Shown: positions 16,339-26,202, numbered from the stretch's first letter. The stretch is DNA of 64,000 nt from Leptolyngbya iicbica LK (GCF_004212215.1 NZ_QVFV01000006.1:182805-246804); one strand, 5' to 3'. Numbers and translations are program-made. Notes: a model not told the origin generated them from the sequence alone.

Positions 16339-16696
16339 AAAAATCCTCCTAGTCTTTTTCTTGCCTACGGCAATCGTAAATCAGAACCAATAGGTGTCCT
16401 TACCTATCAATACTAAGGCAGAACCTTCGCCTTTATGACGTTTTGTGATGAGAAGCTTACGTCTATATAAAACACTAGGGCAGTTCCCATCGACCTCTAA
16501 CCGCCTTTGTGAGCGGTATTGCGAGTTGCTTATGCGGCCTCCGAGAAGTTCAACAAACTGAGTTACGGAAGATTGGTCAGATCCCCGAAATTCTGGCTCT
16601 GGAGCGAAGCGCATTAAGATTTTTTAGGAAATCAATAGAAAATGATTCATGAGCAACCAAGCTCAGGCCTTGACTGCTACTGATTGAAGTAAAAAA
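16339..16696. other. Gap upstream of fba
   Basis: This 358-bp stretch holds the fba promoter region. A 77-codon minus frame at 16381-16614 has no family likeness and lies in what should be leader sequence, so I do not call it. The segment next to the tRNA is AT-rich. Confidence 0.45.
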
Positions 16697-16768
16697 TGGG
16701 TCGCCTGGGATTCGAACCCAGGACCAATCGGTTAAAAGCCGAGTGCTCTACCGCTGAGCTAGCGACCC
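16697..16768 (-). tRNA. trnK: tRNA-Lys (anticodon TTT)
   Basis: The minus strand folds as a 72-nt cloverleaf. The acceptor stem GGGTCGC pairs with GCGACCC and is followed by discriminator A. The D arm contains AGCTCAGCGGTAGAGC, the anticodon arm CTCGGCTTTTAACCGA has TTT in the loop, and the T arm is CTGGGTTCGAATCCCAG. CCA is not encoded. Confidence 0.96.
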
Positions 16769-16884
16769 GTGGAGATACGTGACTTTCTCAAGCACGGTTA
16801 TTTACGATATCACACTATTCGAAAGTTCCACGATCGCGCTGGCAGAAAAAATCTGGTTTTGTAACCCGTTCCCGCCAGTCGCCA

Positions 16885-18696
16885 CTACGCGGGCACTACG
16901 ACCTTCTCGGCCCCTTCGAGATGAAAGGCGTCGTGAACGGCTTTCAGGGCTTCTACGCCGTCGGCTTCGGCGACCAGGCAGCTGATTTTGATCTCGGAGG
17001 TGGCGATCATGTGAATGTTGATTTGTCGCTGGGCGAGAGCGGCAAACATGCGGGCGGCGACACCCGGGGTATTGATCATTCCCAGCCCCACGACGCTGAT
17101 TTTAGCGATCGCATCATTCACCACCACCGGTCCACAGCCGAGTTCCGTGGCGGCACTCTCGACCACGGCACGGGCCTGCGTCGCCTCAGCCTGCGCCACC
17201 GTAAAGGCAATGTCACGGGTGGTGTGGCCATTCACCAAACGACAGCGTTGAGACTGAATGATCATATCTACACTGACGCCCGCCTCGGCCAATAAATCGA
17301 AAATGCGCGCCGCCATGCCGGGCTGATCGGGCACCTGGCGAATGGCGACCTGCGCTTGATGCATGTCGAGGGCCGCGCCGCGCACTTCGGGCGCGGCTTC
17401 TAGCACGGGTTGCTCAGGGGGAGCCGTGAGCGGCGAGCAGGTGACTTGAAACGCTTTGCAGAGGGCATCGATCGCGCGATCGCATTCGTCGCGATTCACC
17501 GTGCAACTCACTTTGACCTCCGAAGTGGAAATCATCTGAATATTGACGCCCGCAGCGGCCAAGGTGGAGAACATTTTGGCGGCAACGCCGGGACGACCAA
17601 TCATGCCCGCGCCCACAATGCTCACCTTGGCCACCTGCTGATCGACCAGAATTTCAGCTTCGGTAGAGTCGGCCGGATTGCCCCGTAGGACGGGAGCGAT
17701 CGCTTCAGCTACTGCTTCGGCCTTAGCCAGATTCTTGCGCATCACGGTGAAGGCAATGTCGTTGGTGTTGCCGTCGTGGATGGACTGAATAATCAAATCG
17801 ACGTTCAGACTTTGCGCCGCGATTTCACCAAAGAGTTGGGCGGCGACGCCGGGGCGATCGGGAATGCGCAACAGCGCAACTTTCGCCTGGTCAAGATCAA
17901 ATTCCACCGCATCGACGGGATGCGCCAGTTCCAAATCTTCCAAAGACTTCGGCTGGCGGGCTGGCGCGATGACATGGGTGCCGGGTTCGTCCGTCCAACT
18001 CGATCGCACCACCAGGGGCACGCCGTAGTTGCGGGCGATTTCCACGGCGCGGGGATGTAGGACTTTTGCACCCAAGCTGGCGAGTTCCAGCATTTCGTCA
18101 CAGGTGATGCTGGGCATGAGCTGCGCCGCTGGCACCAAGCGGGGGTCAGTGGTCAAAATGCCGGGTACGTCGGTATAAATTTCGCATTTATCGGCACCGA
18201 GGGCGGCTGCCAGCGCTACTGCGGAGGTATCGGAGCCACCACGTCCGAGCGTTGTGATTTCAAAATCGGTGTTGTGACTGATGCCCTGAAAGCCCGCGAC
18301 GACCACCACTTTGCCATCGGCCAGATGACGCTGTAAGCGCTCGGTGCGAATGTTGAGAATGCGAGCGCGACTGTGGTCGGCCTCGGTCACAATGCCCACC
18401 TGTGCCCCGGTTAAGGAGATGGCTGCTTGGCCCAAGCTGTGCAGCGCCATGCTGAGGAGGGCGATGGATACCTGCTCCCCCGTGGACAGCAGCATGTCCA
18501 TTTCGCGCCGACTGGGACTATCGGAAATCTCATTGGCGAGCTTCACCAGGCCGTCGGTGGTTTTGCCCATCGCCGACACGACCACTGCCACTTGATGTCC
18601 CGCACGGACGGTCTGGCTGACTCGTTGAGCCACGGCCTGAATCCGTTCGACCGAGCCGACTGAGGTTCCCCCAAATTTTTGAACGATGAGCGCCAT
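16885..18696 (-). CDS. lysC: Aspartate kinase with four ACT repeats
   Basis: Starting at ATG 18696 ([15 protein letters not shown]), the protein has 603 residues. The kinase domain (about 1-245) shows [28 protein letters not shown] and the [12 protein letters not shown] loop. The C-terminal half contains two ACT-domain pairs, seen as repeated [45 protein letters not shown] and [20 protein letters not shown]. Four ACT domains are typical of cyanobacterial aspartokinases and bind Lys and Thr for concerted feedback. It catalyses the first step to lysine, threonine and methionine. The ORF extends upstream to 18753, but the added residues are not conserved. Confidence 0.95.
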   Translation of the reverse strand: MALIVQKFGGTSVGSVERIQAVAQRVSQTVRAGHQVAVVVSAMGKTTDGLVKLANEISDSPSRREMDMLLSTGEQVSIALLSMALHSLGQAAISLTGAQVGIVTEADHSRARILNIRTERLQRHLADGKVVVVAGFQGISHNTDFEITTLGRGGSDTSAVALAAALGADKCEIYTDVPGILTTDPRLVPAAQLMPSITCDEMLELASLGAKVLHPRAVEIARNYGVPLVVRSSWTDEPGTHVIAPARQPKSLEDLELAHPVDAVEFDLDQAKVALLRIPDRPGVAAQLFGEIAAQSLNVDLIIQSIHDGNTNDIAFTVMRKNLAKAEAVAEAIAPVLRGNPADSTEAEILVDQQVAKVSIVGAGMIGRPGVAAKMFSTLAAAGVNIQMISTSEVKVSCTVNRDECDRAIDALCKAFQVTCSPLTAPPEQPVLEAAPEVRGAALDMHQAQVAIRQVPDQPGMAARIFDLLAEAGVSVDMIIQSQRCRLVNGHTTRDIAFTVAQAEATQARAVVESAATELGCGPVVVNDAIAKISVVGLGMINTPGVAARMFAALAQRQINIHMIATSEIKISCLVAEADGVEALKAVHDAFHLEGAEKVVVPA

Positions 18697-19279
18697 AGGA
18701 TAGCTGTTGTAATCGCGACTGCTGGGATAGGTGAATGCTAGATAGAGCTGCATTCACAGCATTGACGCTACCTTCCTTCAATATCTGCCGAAGATGAGCA
18801 TCAATGCTTACCAAGCGTACCGCATGGCGTTTGCGATCGCGTTCCCCGCCACGAGTCTGTTAGCGATCCTTAAAAAAGCCCGCGATCGCGGACTCCCTTC
18901 ACCTCAAGGCTGAGCTTGGAATGCTTTGCAGAAGACCGATTTCACCTCGTTTTCAGCCATTGCAATCGCGCTCAGGCAATCCGAACAGTCGAAATATCAT
19001 CGGGCGGCCCAGATGGCGCTAAGACGGACGGCCAGGATGGCCATCCAACCAGAAAAGAATCAGGCTGGGAATCGACGGCTCCAGAGCGAATCAGAGCAGA
19101 CCTCAGCGCCCAAACACCCTGCTAAGACGGGACGGCCAGGATGGCCATCCAACCAGAAAAGAAGCAGGCTGGGAACGACGGCTCCAGAGCGAATCAGAGC
19201 AGACCTCAGCACCCAAACACCCCGCCACCCAACTACTCATCTACTCTGCGCACCCAGGCTGTCCTTTTGCTATCTGCGA
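18697..19279. other. Gene-free stretch containing a tandem duplication
   Basis: Nothing coding is convincing in these 583 bp. Plus-strand frames from about 18916 to 19663 run through the repeat and into the antisense of the YHS gene. The stretch includes the lysC upstream region (18697-18900), HIP1 sites, and the two-copy repeat at 19018-19222. Confidence 0.5.
19018..19222. repeat. Tandem duplication of a unit of about 103 bp
   Basis: Two nearly identical units (19018-19120 and 19121-19222) both begin GCTAAGACGG. Each contains GACGGCCAGGATGGCCATCC, then the shared CAGGCTGGGAA, the block GACGGCTCCAGAGCGAATC, and ends with CCCAAACACC. They differ by a few substitutions and single-base indels. 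The GGCCAGGATGGCCATCC core recurs at about 45967-45983. Confidence 0.85.
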
Positions 19280-19876
19280 TTACTGAGCGACAGCAGGCCA
19301 GTTGGCATCAGCTTTGGCGATGTTGCCGGGGATGTCGCGCTCCCAACGGGATTGAATATTGGCGTCGTAATTGAGATACAGTTTGTCGTCCACAATGGTC
19401 CATGCGGTGGGATCAATCGCAGCGGTGTAGCCCTGGCTCACGGCCCAAGCGCAAAAGCCACCGTATTGCGGCGCATATTGGGCGGGATTGCTAGCAAACG
19501 TATCGCGATTTTCGGCACTCGCAAACTGCCAGGTGGCCCCACTCCATTCATAAGTGAATTCCGTGCTGCCGGGCACATACGCGCCTTCGGTGAAATAAGC
19601 GACGGGATCGGCCCCGGCGATCGCGACGGCATCTTGCACATACACTGCCGCAAGGGTGGTTGACTCTGGGGATGCGGCGGCCACCGTTTCTACCGTCTCT
19701 GCTGATTCTGTGGGGGTTGCTTCTGCCGCTTCAGCGTCACTGGGAGCGGCATCGGTGGGCGCGGCCCCCTCCGTGGTTGCGGCCTCTTCTACCGGAGCAG
19801 AACTAGTCGTTGGGGCACCGCAGCTAGCAATCGTCAAACCCGCTAACAGCAAGGGCAGCACAAAAATCGGGTGCAT
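19280..19876 (-). CDS. YHS-domain lipoprotein
   Basis: The 198-residue protein begins with a lipoprotein signal ending LTIASC (Cys19), then a low-complexity Ala/Thr/Glu/Pro linker to about residue 80. The C-terminal domain contains GADPVAYFTEG, YEWSGATWQFAS, YAPQYGGFCAWAVSQG and a closing PGNIAKADANWP. This is the YHS-domain arrangement often seen next to copper or heme handling proteins; the domain may bind metal through Cys and Tyr/His. The expected site is the outer face of the plasma membrane or the periplasm. A clear ribosome site AGGAGAA precedes ATG 19876. Confidence 0.88.
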   Translation of the reverse strand: MHPIFVLPLLLAGLTIASCGAPTTSSAPVEEAATTEGAAPTDAAPSDAEAAEATPTESAETVETVAAASPESTTLAAVYVQDAVAIAGADPVAYFTEGAYVPGSTEFTYEWSGATWQFASAENRDTFASNPAQYAPQYGGFCAWAVSQGYTAAIDPTAWTIVDDKLYLNYDANIQSRWERDIPGNIAKADANWPAVAQ

Positions 19877-20060
19877 GATTTTCTCCTAAATAAATAGCGG
19901 ACAACAGGCTTCTCTATTGCCAACGTAGGGGAAGAATCTGAATGTGACCTGAGAATGTCGCGAAAGGAATTTAAGGATTGGTCGGTTCGCGGCGATCGCT
20001 CGCGTGGAGGGGAGCAATTTCCCCTGCTAAGATCACAAAGCGATTATTTCCGGTATTTGT

Positions 20061-20762
20061 ATGCAGCCTCGCCGTTTTGCCCGTGAATTAGCCCTGCTGG
20101 GGAGCAGCCAACTGAACAGTACGAAACCCAGCGACATCGCTAATCAAGATCTCGATGCGCTGGTGACCTCCGCCGTGCGATCGCTAGCTGGCGAGGTGCA
20201 AGATGCCCTAGAGGTGGCAGCAGGAGAAGTGCAGCAGGGGCAAGATCAGCTCTTGGCGAGTGAAACGCGGGCCAGCAGCTTAGAGGAGGCCCGTGCTTTG
20301 GTCCAAAAGGCGTTAGAAAAGACCCAAGCCGCCATTAATCGCGTGGGGAGTGCGTTGCAAATTCCCGAAATGATTCAGCTGTCGAATCGCAAGGAAATTC
20401 GCAGTTATGCGATCGAGCTGATGTTGGTGACGGGCAAAAATCGCGATGAAGTGGACGCTGAACTGAACGAGGCCATGGTGTCTTGGAATGTGAAGCGCTT
20501 ACCGAAGATTGATCGTGACATTCTGCGGATCGCGGTCGTTGAAATGAAATATCTCGGGGTGCCCGATCGCGTGGTGATTAATGAAGCGGTTGAAATTGCC
20601 AAGCGCTACAGCGATGAAGATGGCTATCGCTTTATTAATGGTGTGCTGCGTCGCTGGGTCAACCGCTTTTTGAAACCGGGGGAAGCGATCGCCGAAGCCG
20701 ATTCGACCATCGAAGCGCCGCCGTCACCCGTCAAGGCTGACTCCGATGCCCCGCTGGTATAG
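20061..20762 (+). CDS. nusB: Transcription antitermination factor NusB
   Basis: The 233-residue protein starts MQPRRFARELALLGSSQ, the NusB RNA-binding N-terminus. Its C-terminal half contains LPKIDRDILRIAVVEMKYL, PDRVVINEAVEIAKRYS and FINGVLRRW, the family signature. A cyanobacteria-typical insert of about 70 residues separates the two parts, and an acidic Pro-rich tail follows. NusB with NusE binds boxA RNA for rRNA antitermination. It is directly followed by ftsY (62-bp gap), an order common in cyanobacteria. Confidence 0.93.
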   Translation: MQPRRFARELALLGSSQLNSTKPSDIANQDLDALVTSAVRSLAGEVQDALEVAAGEVQQGQDQLLASETRASSLEEARALVQKALEKTQAAINRVGSALQIPEMIQLSNRKEIRSYAIELMLVTGKNRDEVDAELNEAMVSWNVKRLPKIDRDILRIAVVEMKYLGVPDRVVINEAVEIAKRYSDEDGYRFINGVLRRWVNRFLKPGEAIAEADSTIEAPPSPVKADSDAPLV

Positions 20763-20824
20763 ATTAAAAGCCGACCTCGAGTTTTCTGTCGAACCGTAAA
20801 TTATCGCCGCTTAATTAGTGTTTC

Positions 20825-22528
20825 ATGGCCAACTTCAACTGGTTTAGCCGTTCGTTCGATAAATCCGCTGCAGAAGAGGCGGACAAGCCCCAGGCGGAAG
20901 AAACGACGACCGAAAAATCATCAACCGAGTCTGGGGACGATGCTTCAGCCCAGACGACGAGTTCTGATGATTATTTGGCCTGGGCCAAAGCGGCTTACCA
21001 AAATATTCAAAAGCAGCAAACGCCCACAGCTGACGCGGCACCAACCGCCGCTGAAACCGCTGAAGCCGCCACTGAAGAGGAAGCGGCGGCTGAAGACAGC
21101 ATCGCTGAGTCGGAATCAGCTGAGTCCGCCACGGTCGAAGCCCCAGACACCCCCGAACCGCCTACCGCAGTCGTCGCAGAAGGGGACGAGGTGGCTCCAG
21201 AAACCGAGCCTACAGAAATTGAACCGCCCGAACCGGCGGAGTCATCGAGCGAGGAATCGGCGACGGCGATCGCTGACGCCCCCTCTACAGAAGCAGCCGC
21301 AGACGCTCCAGCGGAGGCCAGCGGCGATCGCCCCGCCCCAGAAGAGTCCCCAATCGAATCGTCGCCTGCTGCGCCCACCGGGCCCGCCTGGATGCAGTCG
21401 GCAGCCGAGCGGCAAGCCCGCCTAGAGCGTTTGCAAGAAACCGCGATCGCGGAGCCAGAGCCGGAGCCCGAACCCGCTACGACCACGCCCACCGCAACAG
21501 AACCCGTGCTGCCCGATATCAATTTTGATGAGGCGTTTCTCTGGTCGGCGGAAGTGTTGGCCGGGCAGGGGCGCAGTGCCGCCGACATTTCCATTGAGGA
21601 AATCACCTGGCTGAACAAGCTGCGCCAGGGTCTCGATAAGACCCGTCGGGGCCTGGTGAACCAGCTCAAGGCGATCGTCGGTCAAGGCCCGCTGAACGAG
21701 GACGCCGTCTTTGAAATTGAGGCGCTGTTGCTGCAAGCGGATGTGGGCGTAGAAGCGACGGACACTATCATCGAATCGCTGCAGGCCAAGCTGCGAGAAG
21801 AGGCGCTGCCGCCAGAACAGGCGATCGCTTACCTCAAAAAAATTCTGCGCGATATGCTCGACGCACCCCTGGGCGACTCCCACAATCTGGAATTTGTGCC
21901 CGATAAAGACAGCTTTAATATCTGGCTGATGACGGGGGTCAACGGTGCGGGCAAAACCACCACCATCGGCAAACTGGCCCACATTGCGAAAAAGTCCGGC
22001 TATTCCTGCATCATTGGTGCGGCGGACACCTTCCGAGCGGCAGCAGTAGAGCAGGTGAAAGCCTGGGGTGCCCGCAGCGAGGTGGAAGTGATTGCGAACC
22101 CCGGCAAAAATACCGATCCAGCGGCGGTCGTCTTCGACGCCATTACGGCAGCGCAATCTCGTAATTGTGAGTTGCTGCTGGTGGACACAGCAGGACGCTT
22201 GCAGAACAAGAAAAACCTGATGGACGAGCTGTCGAAAATTCGGCGCATTATCGACAAAAAAGCAGCGGACGCGAAGGTTGAGTCGCTGCTGGTGTTGGAC
22301 GCGACGTTGGGCCAAAACGGCTTGCAGCAGGCCAAAGTCTTTGCCGAAGTCGCCAATCTGAGCGGGGTAGTGTTGACTAAGCTAGACGGCACCGCGCGGG
22401 GTGGTGTTGCGTTAGCAGTCGTTCAGCAGTTGGGACTCCCCATCCGCTTTATCGGCGCGGGCGAAGGTATCGAAGATTTGCGTCCCTTCTCTAGCTACGA
22501 GTTTGTCGAAGCCTTGCTGAGCGGTTGA
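20825..22528 (+). CDS. ftsY: Signal recognition particle receptor FtsY
   Basis: The 567-residue protein has an acidic Ala/Glu/Pro-rich A domain of about 230 residues that helps membrane association. The NG domain follows with GVNGAGKTTTIGKLA (G1), DTFRAAAVEQ, DTAGRLQNKKNLMDEL, VLTKLDGTARGG and GAGEGIEDLRPF. It is the GTPase that docks SRP-ribosome complexes at the membrane. The long low-complexity N-terminus is unusual only in length. A hairpin follows at 22547. Confidence 0.96.
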   Translation: MANFNWFSRSFDKSAAEEADKPQAEETTTEKSSTESGDDASAQTTSSDDYLAWAKAAYQNIQKQQTPTADAAPTAAETAEAATEEEAAAEDSIAESESAESATVEAPDTPEPPTAVVAEGDEVAPETEPTEIEPPEPAESSSEESATAIADAPSTEAAADAPAEASGDRPAPEESPIESSPAAPTGPAWMQSAAERQARLERLQETAIAEPEPEPEPATTTPTATEPVLPDINFDEAFLWSAEVLAGQGRSAADISIEEITWLNKLRQGLDKTRRGLVNQLKAIVGQGPLNEDAVFEIEALLLQADVGVEATDTIIESLQAKLREEALPPEQAIAYLKKILRDMLDAPLGDSHNLEFVPDKDSFNIWLMTGVNGAGKTTTIGKLAHIAKKSGYSCIIGAADTFRAAAVEQVKAWGARSEVEVIANPGKNTDPAAVVFDAITAAQSRNCELLLVDTAGRLQNKKNLMDELSKIRRIIDKKAADAKVESLLVLDATLGQNGLQQAKVFAEVANLSGVVLTKLDGTARGGVALAVVQQLGLPIRFIGAGEGIEDLRPFSSYEFVEALLSG

Positions 22529-22546
22529 GCGGTTGTCACGGATTTC

Positions 22547-22580
22547 AAAGCCCCGACTTCTCTAAAGAAGCCGGGGCTTT
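22547..22580 (+). terminator. Hairpin after ftsY
   Basis: AAAGCCCCG pairs with CGGGGCTTT, with an inner CTTC/GAAG extension across one mismatch. It starts 19 bp after the ftsY stop. No long T-run follows, so it may be a processing or weak termination signal. Confidence 0.55.
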
Positions 22581-23228
22581 AACGGTAAGAACTTTTCTGT
22601 AATTGAGCTTTCGTGGGTGAAGTAACGGAAAACCTGACTAAGCCAAGATGCAAAAGAGAAGACCATTCAACTGGGTTGAAGAACAACTGCTATCCATTCC
22701 AACATGGCGGTTAATCACAGAAGTCGTCATTATTCTGGCTAGCCTGGCCATCCTTCTCGAAACGGACAAAGAAGCAAATCCGGCAAAAGTCATTTTCGAT
22801 AGTGCTGAGTCAATTGCCATCGCTTCAGCAGCTGTTCTGTACTTCAAAGAGATTCCTGAACGCAAAAAACAAAAACATTACGAAGCTTGGCAAGTGATTG
22901 ATAACGCCAATGGAATTGAAACTAGCTATGCCCGTAGAAAAGCACTAGAAGACTTACACGAAGACAATATTTCATTTTATGAGGTAGACCTGCCTAAGGC
23001 TGACTTAAATGGAATCCACCTCAGTGGTGCTGATTTCTGCTATGCCGACCTGAGCGGAGCCCATCTCAATAAGGCTACTCTCGTTAATACTCTATTCAGC
23101 AATGCCAATCTAAACAGCGCTGATCTTCGCGGTGCCAACCTACACAGTGCCGACCTCAGCTATGCCGACCTCAGCTATGCCAAGCTTCTTTATGCCAGAC
23201 TCAGCAATACTAACTTCAGAAGTTCTGA

Positions 23229-24149
23229 GAGGATGTTTGATAAATCGCTCAGTCAGTAAAAAAGCTCACTCGCCATAAGCTGAAGATACGAACCATCAGC
23301 CCTTGAGTGAGCATGAGTAAAGTCTATCCGAGTGACCTCACCGCCGAACAGTTTGCCTTTTTGTCCACCCGCTTTTTCCTGGACACCTCAGACGGGGCCC
23401 CCCGAGGTCGACCACGCACCACCAGTCTGTGGGCGATTTTGAATGCGATCTTCTATGTGCTCTGCGAAGGGTGTACCTGGCGGGGCTTACCCGGCGACTT
23501 TCCCCCCTGGCAAACGGTTTACACCTATTTTCGGCGGTGGAAAAAGGATGGCACCCTGCTGGCCATCCACGACGAACTCTATGTTCTCAGCCGCCTGGTG
23601 GAAGGTCGTTCAAACAGTCCTTCAGAGTTAATTGTTGATAGCCAAAGTGTCAAAACTGCCACGATGATTGCGGATGAGGTGGGCTATGACGGCGCGAAAA
23701 GGGTCAAAGGTCGCAAGCGGCACCTGACCATCGACACCTTGGGTCTGGTTTTGCGGGTCTTGGTGACCGCTGCCGATGTTCCCGAGCGTGAAGGGGGTAA
23801 GCGGGTATTGCAGAAAGTGAAACAGATGGGGGCGACAGTGCGTCGGGTGCATACCGTCTGGGTGGATGGCGGCTACGATGGAGCCCCGTTTTACCAATGG
23901 GCGATTGACACCTTGCGCTGGGTGATTTGGGTCGTCCTCAGGCCAGAAGCGGCCCAGGGATTTGTCTTGCTAAAAAAACGGTGGAAGGTGGAGCGCACCT
24001 TTGGGTGGTTTAACCGCTATCGCCGCTTGAGCAAAGATTATGAGGTCTTACCCGAAACCAGTGAGGCATTCATCTACCTCGCTATGATTCGGATTATGGT
24101 GCGACGCTTAGCCTAATTTGATACCTCGGATGAATTCTCAAACATCCTC
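23229..24149 (+). mobile_element. IS5-family insertion sequence, 921 bp, complete
   Basis: The ends are perfect 12-bp inverted repeats: GAGGATGTTTGA at 23229-23240 and its complement at 24138-24149. The similarity continues weakly for several more bases. A 3-bp direct repeat TGA flanks it (23226-23228 and 24150-24152), as expected for IS5-family elements that target TNA. One intact transposase gene fills it. The exact duplication and intact gene argue for a recent insertion. Confidence 0.92.
23313..24116 (+). CDS. IS5-family DDE transposase
   Basis: The 267-residue product (ATG 23313; a GTG two codons earlier is possible) has the N-terminal DUF4096-like segment YPSDLTAEQFAFLS and the YVLCEGCTWRGLPGDFPPW motif. 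The DDE catalytic residues follow: Asp in LIVDSQSVKT, Asp in VWVDGGYDG, and Glu in KVERTFGWFNRYRRL. This is the single-frame type. The frame is uninterrupted, so the element may still be active. Confidence 0.95.
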   Translation: MSKVYPSDLTAEQFAFLSTRFFLDTSDGAPRGRPRTTSLWAILNAIFYVLCEGCTWRGLPGDFPPWQTVYTYFRRWKKDGTLLAIHDELYVLSRLVEGRSNSPSELIVDSQSVKTATMIADEVGYDGAKRVKGRKRHLTIDTLGLVLRVLVTAADVPEREGGKRVLQKVKQMGATVRRVHTVWVDGGYDGAPFYQWAIDTLRWVIWVVLRPEAAQGFVLLKKRWKVERTFGWFNRYRRLSKDYEVLPETSEAFIYLAMIRIMVRRLA

Positions 24150-24562
24150 TGACCTCTCCAATGCCAACCTGCATAGCGCCGATCTGAGTAATGCCGACCT
24201 CGTCGGCACCATTCTCAGCAATGCAAGACTATTCCATGCTGACCTCACTAATTGTGACCTCAGCAGTTCCGACCTCGTCGGCACCAAGTTCACTAAGGCC
24301 AATCTTAGTGATGCGAACTTCCGTGGTGCCAACCTTAACGGTGCCGACCTCCATAGTGCAATTCTCCGAAATGCTAACTTCAGCTATGCCAATCTCAGTT
24401 ATGCCAACCTCACTAATATTAAATGGGACGAATTAACCCAATGGCCGAACGCTGAAGAGGTTGCCAAAGCGGAAAACATTCCCGCAGCGCTGAAGCAACA
24501 ACTTGGACTCAAATAACCTCAGGAAAGGCGGCATAGTTCTCGATTCAGAATGCTTTAAAGAC

Positions 24563-24593
24563 AGGGGCTACTCAATCAAGATGAGTAGCCCCT
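24563..24593. terminator. Hairpin between convergent genes
   Basis: A perfect 12-bp stem AGGGGCTACTCA/TGAGTAGCCCCT with a 7-nt loop lies between the pentapeptide gene end and the glutathione peroxidase end. TTGCTTATAGTTT follows on the plus strand. It probably serves both directions. Confidence 0.65.
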
Positions 24594-24646
24594 TGCTTAT
24601 AGTTTCCCTTGTAGTGAAACTACATCAATTAAAGCAGTGGTGACGA

Positions 24647-25108
24647 TTAGCCCAATGCTTTCTCAATGGTGGCTTTGAGGTCAGCATCATCGGGGGCAGT
24701 TTGGGGTTCAAACCGAGCCACGACTTCGCCGTCGCGACCGACAACAAACTTGCCAAAGTTCCAGGCGATGTCTTCACCGTCGCCCACGAGGAACTGATAC
24801 AGCGGGCTGCGATCCGGGCCGTTCACATCTTGCTTTTCTAGCAGGGTGAAATCGACATCGTACTTAGTCTTGGTGAAATCTTTGATTTCGTCAGGGCTGC
24901 CGGGCTCTTGCTTACCAAACTGGTTGCAGGGCACGCCCACCACCACGAGACCGCGATCGCCATATGCCTTGTCCAGCTCAACCAGACCGTTGTATTGAGG
25001 GGTCAGGCCACACTTACTGGCAACGTTCACAAACAGCACCACTTTGCCATCTAGGGCGTCGGCAGGCAGAGGGGCTCCATCCAGCGTCGTGAGATTAGGG
25101 AGTGACAT
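24647..25108 (-). CDS. Glutathione peroxidase-like thiol peroxidase
   Basis: The 153-residue protein has the GPx signature with Cys instead of selenocysteine: VNVASKCGLTPQYNGL (peroxidatic Cys), GVPCNQFGKQEPG (conserved Gln and Cys), and WNFGKFVVGRDGEVV with the catalytic Trp and Asn. Cysteine-type enzymes in cyanobacteria reduce lipid hydroperoxides, often with thioredoxin or NADPH rather than glutathione. Length and start are typical for the short bacterial type. Confidence 0.93.
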   Translation of the reverse strand: MSLPNLTTLDGAPLPADALDGKVVLFVNVASKCGLTPQYNGLVELDKAYGDRGLVVVGVPCNQFGKQEPGSPDEIKDFTKTKYDVDFTLLEKQDVNGPDRSPLYQFLVGDGEDIAWNFGKFVVGRDGEVVARFEPQTAPDDADLKATIEKALG

Positions 25109-25238
25109 GATGATTGTCCAACTTTACAACTGGTTACATTATTAGGCATTACTGCCCCACTGCCATCCCCCCATTGGCGATCGCGCCACGGATGAAGCCG
25201 TCCCGTACAATCCAAAAGCGACCGTTTCAGGATGAGTT

Positions 25239-25964
25239 ATGCCGGTTGATAGTTGGTTTCCCCTCGCGATTTACTACGAAGACTTACCGGATGCGACCAC
25301 TCAGAATCCGGCCCTGCTCGCCGCCATTTTGGAGTTGGAAGCGTCCGTACAAGAGCGGCGCAACTTTCCTGAAATGGCCTGGACGGGGGACTTGCACGGC
25401 ATTCATCAAGTGCATCTAGACGATCGCTTTAGCTGGCTCGTGCGACAGGTCGAAGCTCATGTGGTGAAGTATCTCCAAATCTTAGGCATTGATCTCAGCA
25501 AAGTGGATCTGTATATCCAGCGGGCTTGGCCTGTGGTGTCGCGTCATCAGCAAGAAGTTGGCGTGCACTGTCACAATACGGCACACATCAGCGCGGTGTA
25601 TTACGTGTCGGTGCCCCTATCCGGCAGCGACGAGTCCGGCTGTTTGGCGTTTATCGACGATGCGCGGCAAAACGAACTGAGTCCGGGCCTGGGTAGCGAA
25701 AACACCGACGTGGTGGCCGAGTGGACGCCCTTCAACCAAGATCAGGCGCTGTATCCCCCGGTGGAAGGGCGACTGATGATTTTTCCCTCGCGGCAGCGCC
25801 ACGGCGTCACGTTCAATCACACGGACGACGTGCGGGTCTCAGTTTCCTTTGACATTGTGCTGACGGCGGCGGCGGGCAGTGCCGCCGGGGTGTACGAATT
25901 TTTGACGCCGCCGCCTGCGCTCTGGCGACGGTTCACATCCATCGGCGGGACGGAGACACCGTAA
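25239..25964 (+). CDS. TIGR02466-type putative 2OG-Fe(II) oxygenase
   Basis: The 241-residue protein contains W-x-x-x-S-x-x-x-x-x-x-H-x-H-x-N (from RAWPVVSRHQ to VGVHCHNTAHISAVYYVS), then LMIFPSRQRHGVTFNH and RVSVSFDIVL. The two His regions and the beta-strand pattern match putative 2-oxoglutarate/Fe(II) oxygenases of the TIGR02466 group. The final Arg in VRVSVSF would bind 2OG. Substrate unknown. The HCHN variant has an extra Cys between the ligands. It is a single gene. Confidence 0.8.
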   Translation: MPVDSWFPLAIYYEDLPDATTQNPALLAAILELEASVQERRNFPEMAWTGDLHGIHQVHLDDRFSWLVRQVEAHVVKYLQILGIDLSKVDLYIQRAWPVVSRHQQEVGVHCHNTAHISAVYYVSVPLSGSDESGCLAFIDDARQNELSPGLGSENTDVVAEWTPFNQDQALYPPVEGRLMIFPSRQRHGVTFNHTDDVRVSVSFDIVLTAAAGSAAGVYEFLTPPPALWRRFTSIGGTETP

Positions 25965-26202
25965 GGTTGATGCGGGAGGTGGGGCGGGCGATCGCCGCGA
26001 TTCACCTGAACTCGGTGAGGATATGGCCGCACGTCGTTATGGGATGTTAACGAAAGCTGTGGAATGTATGAAGTTGCGGCCCTGCCAGATGCCTGTCCTC
26101 CACAATGGGGGGCGTCAACGAGATGGCTGTCGCTCACGGTTAACCTGCGGGGAAATCGCTGTGGGGGCGATGGTTCACCGATTGTCTGGATCAATTTATT
26201 CA

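Larger units (their letters stand above)
22648..24516 (+). pseudogene. Pentapeptide-repeat membrane protein, interrupted by an insertion sequence
   Basis: The 5' part (22648-23228) encodes two N-terminal hydrophobic stretches (about 24-38 and 53-68), a basic linker, and then A(D/N)Lxx repeats such as LSGADFCYADLSGAHL. The 3' part (24153-24516) continues the same repeats (LSNANLHSADLSNADL) and ends with a capping segment WDELTQWPNAEEVAKAE. Deleting the 921-bp element and one copy of its TGA target duplication joins FRSS to DLSNANL in frame with no other change. The ancestral protein would be about 315 residues: a membrane-anchored right-handed beta-helix. As it stands the 5' fragment gains 10 foreign residues and stops at 23257-23259. 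Function unknown. Confidence 0.9.

Noticed and set aside
16381-16614. 77-codon minus frame upstream of fba
   Set aside because: It lies in the probable fba leader, has no motif and no good ribosome site.
19018-19222. CRISPR array
   Set aside because: There are only two long units in direct tandem without spacers and no cas genes nearby.
18926-19663. 245-codon plus frame through the tandem repeat
   Set aside because: It begins in the repeat and continues as antisense of the YHS lipoprotein gene, so the length comes from high GC content.
21007-21669. 220-codon minus frame rich in Ser/Ala
   Set aside because: It is antisense to the low-complexity acidic N-terminus of FtsY, which produces open frames on both strands.
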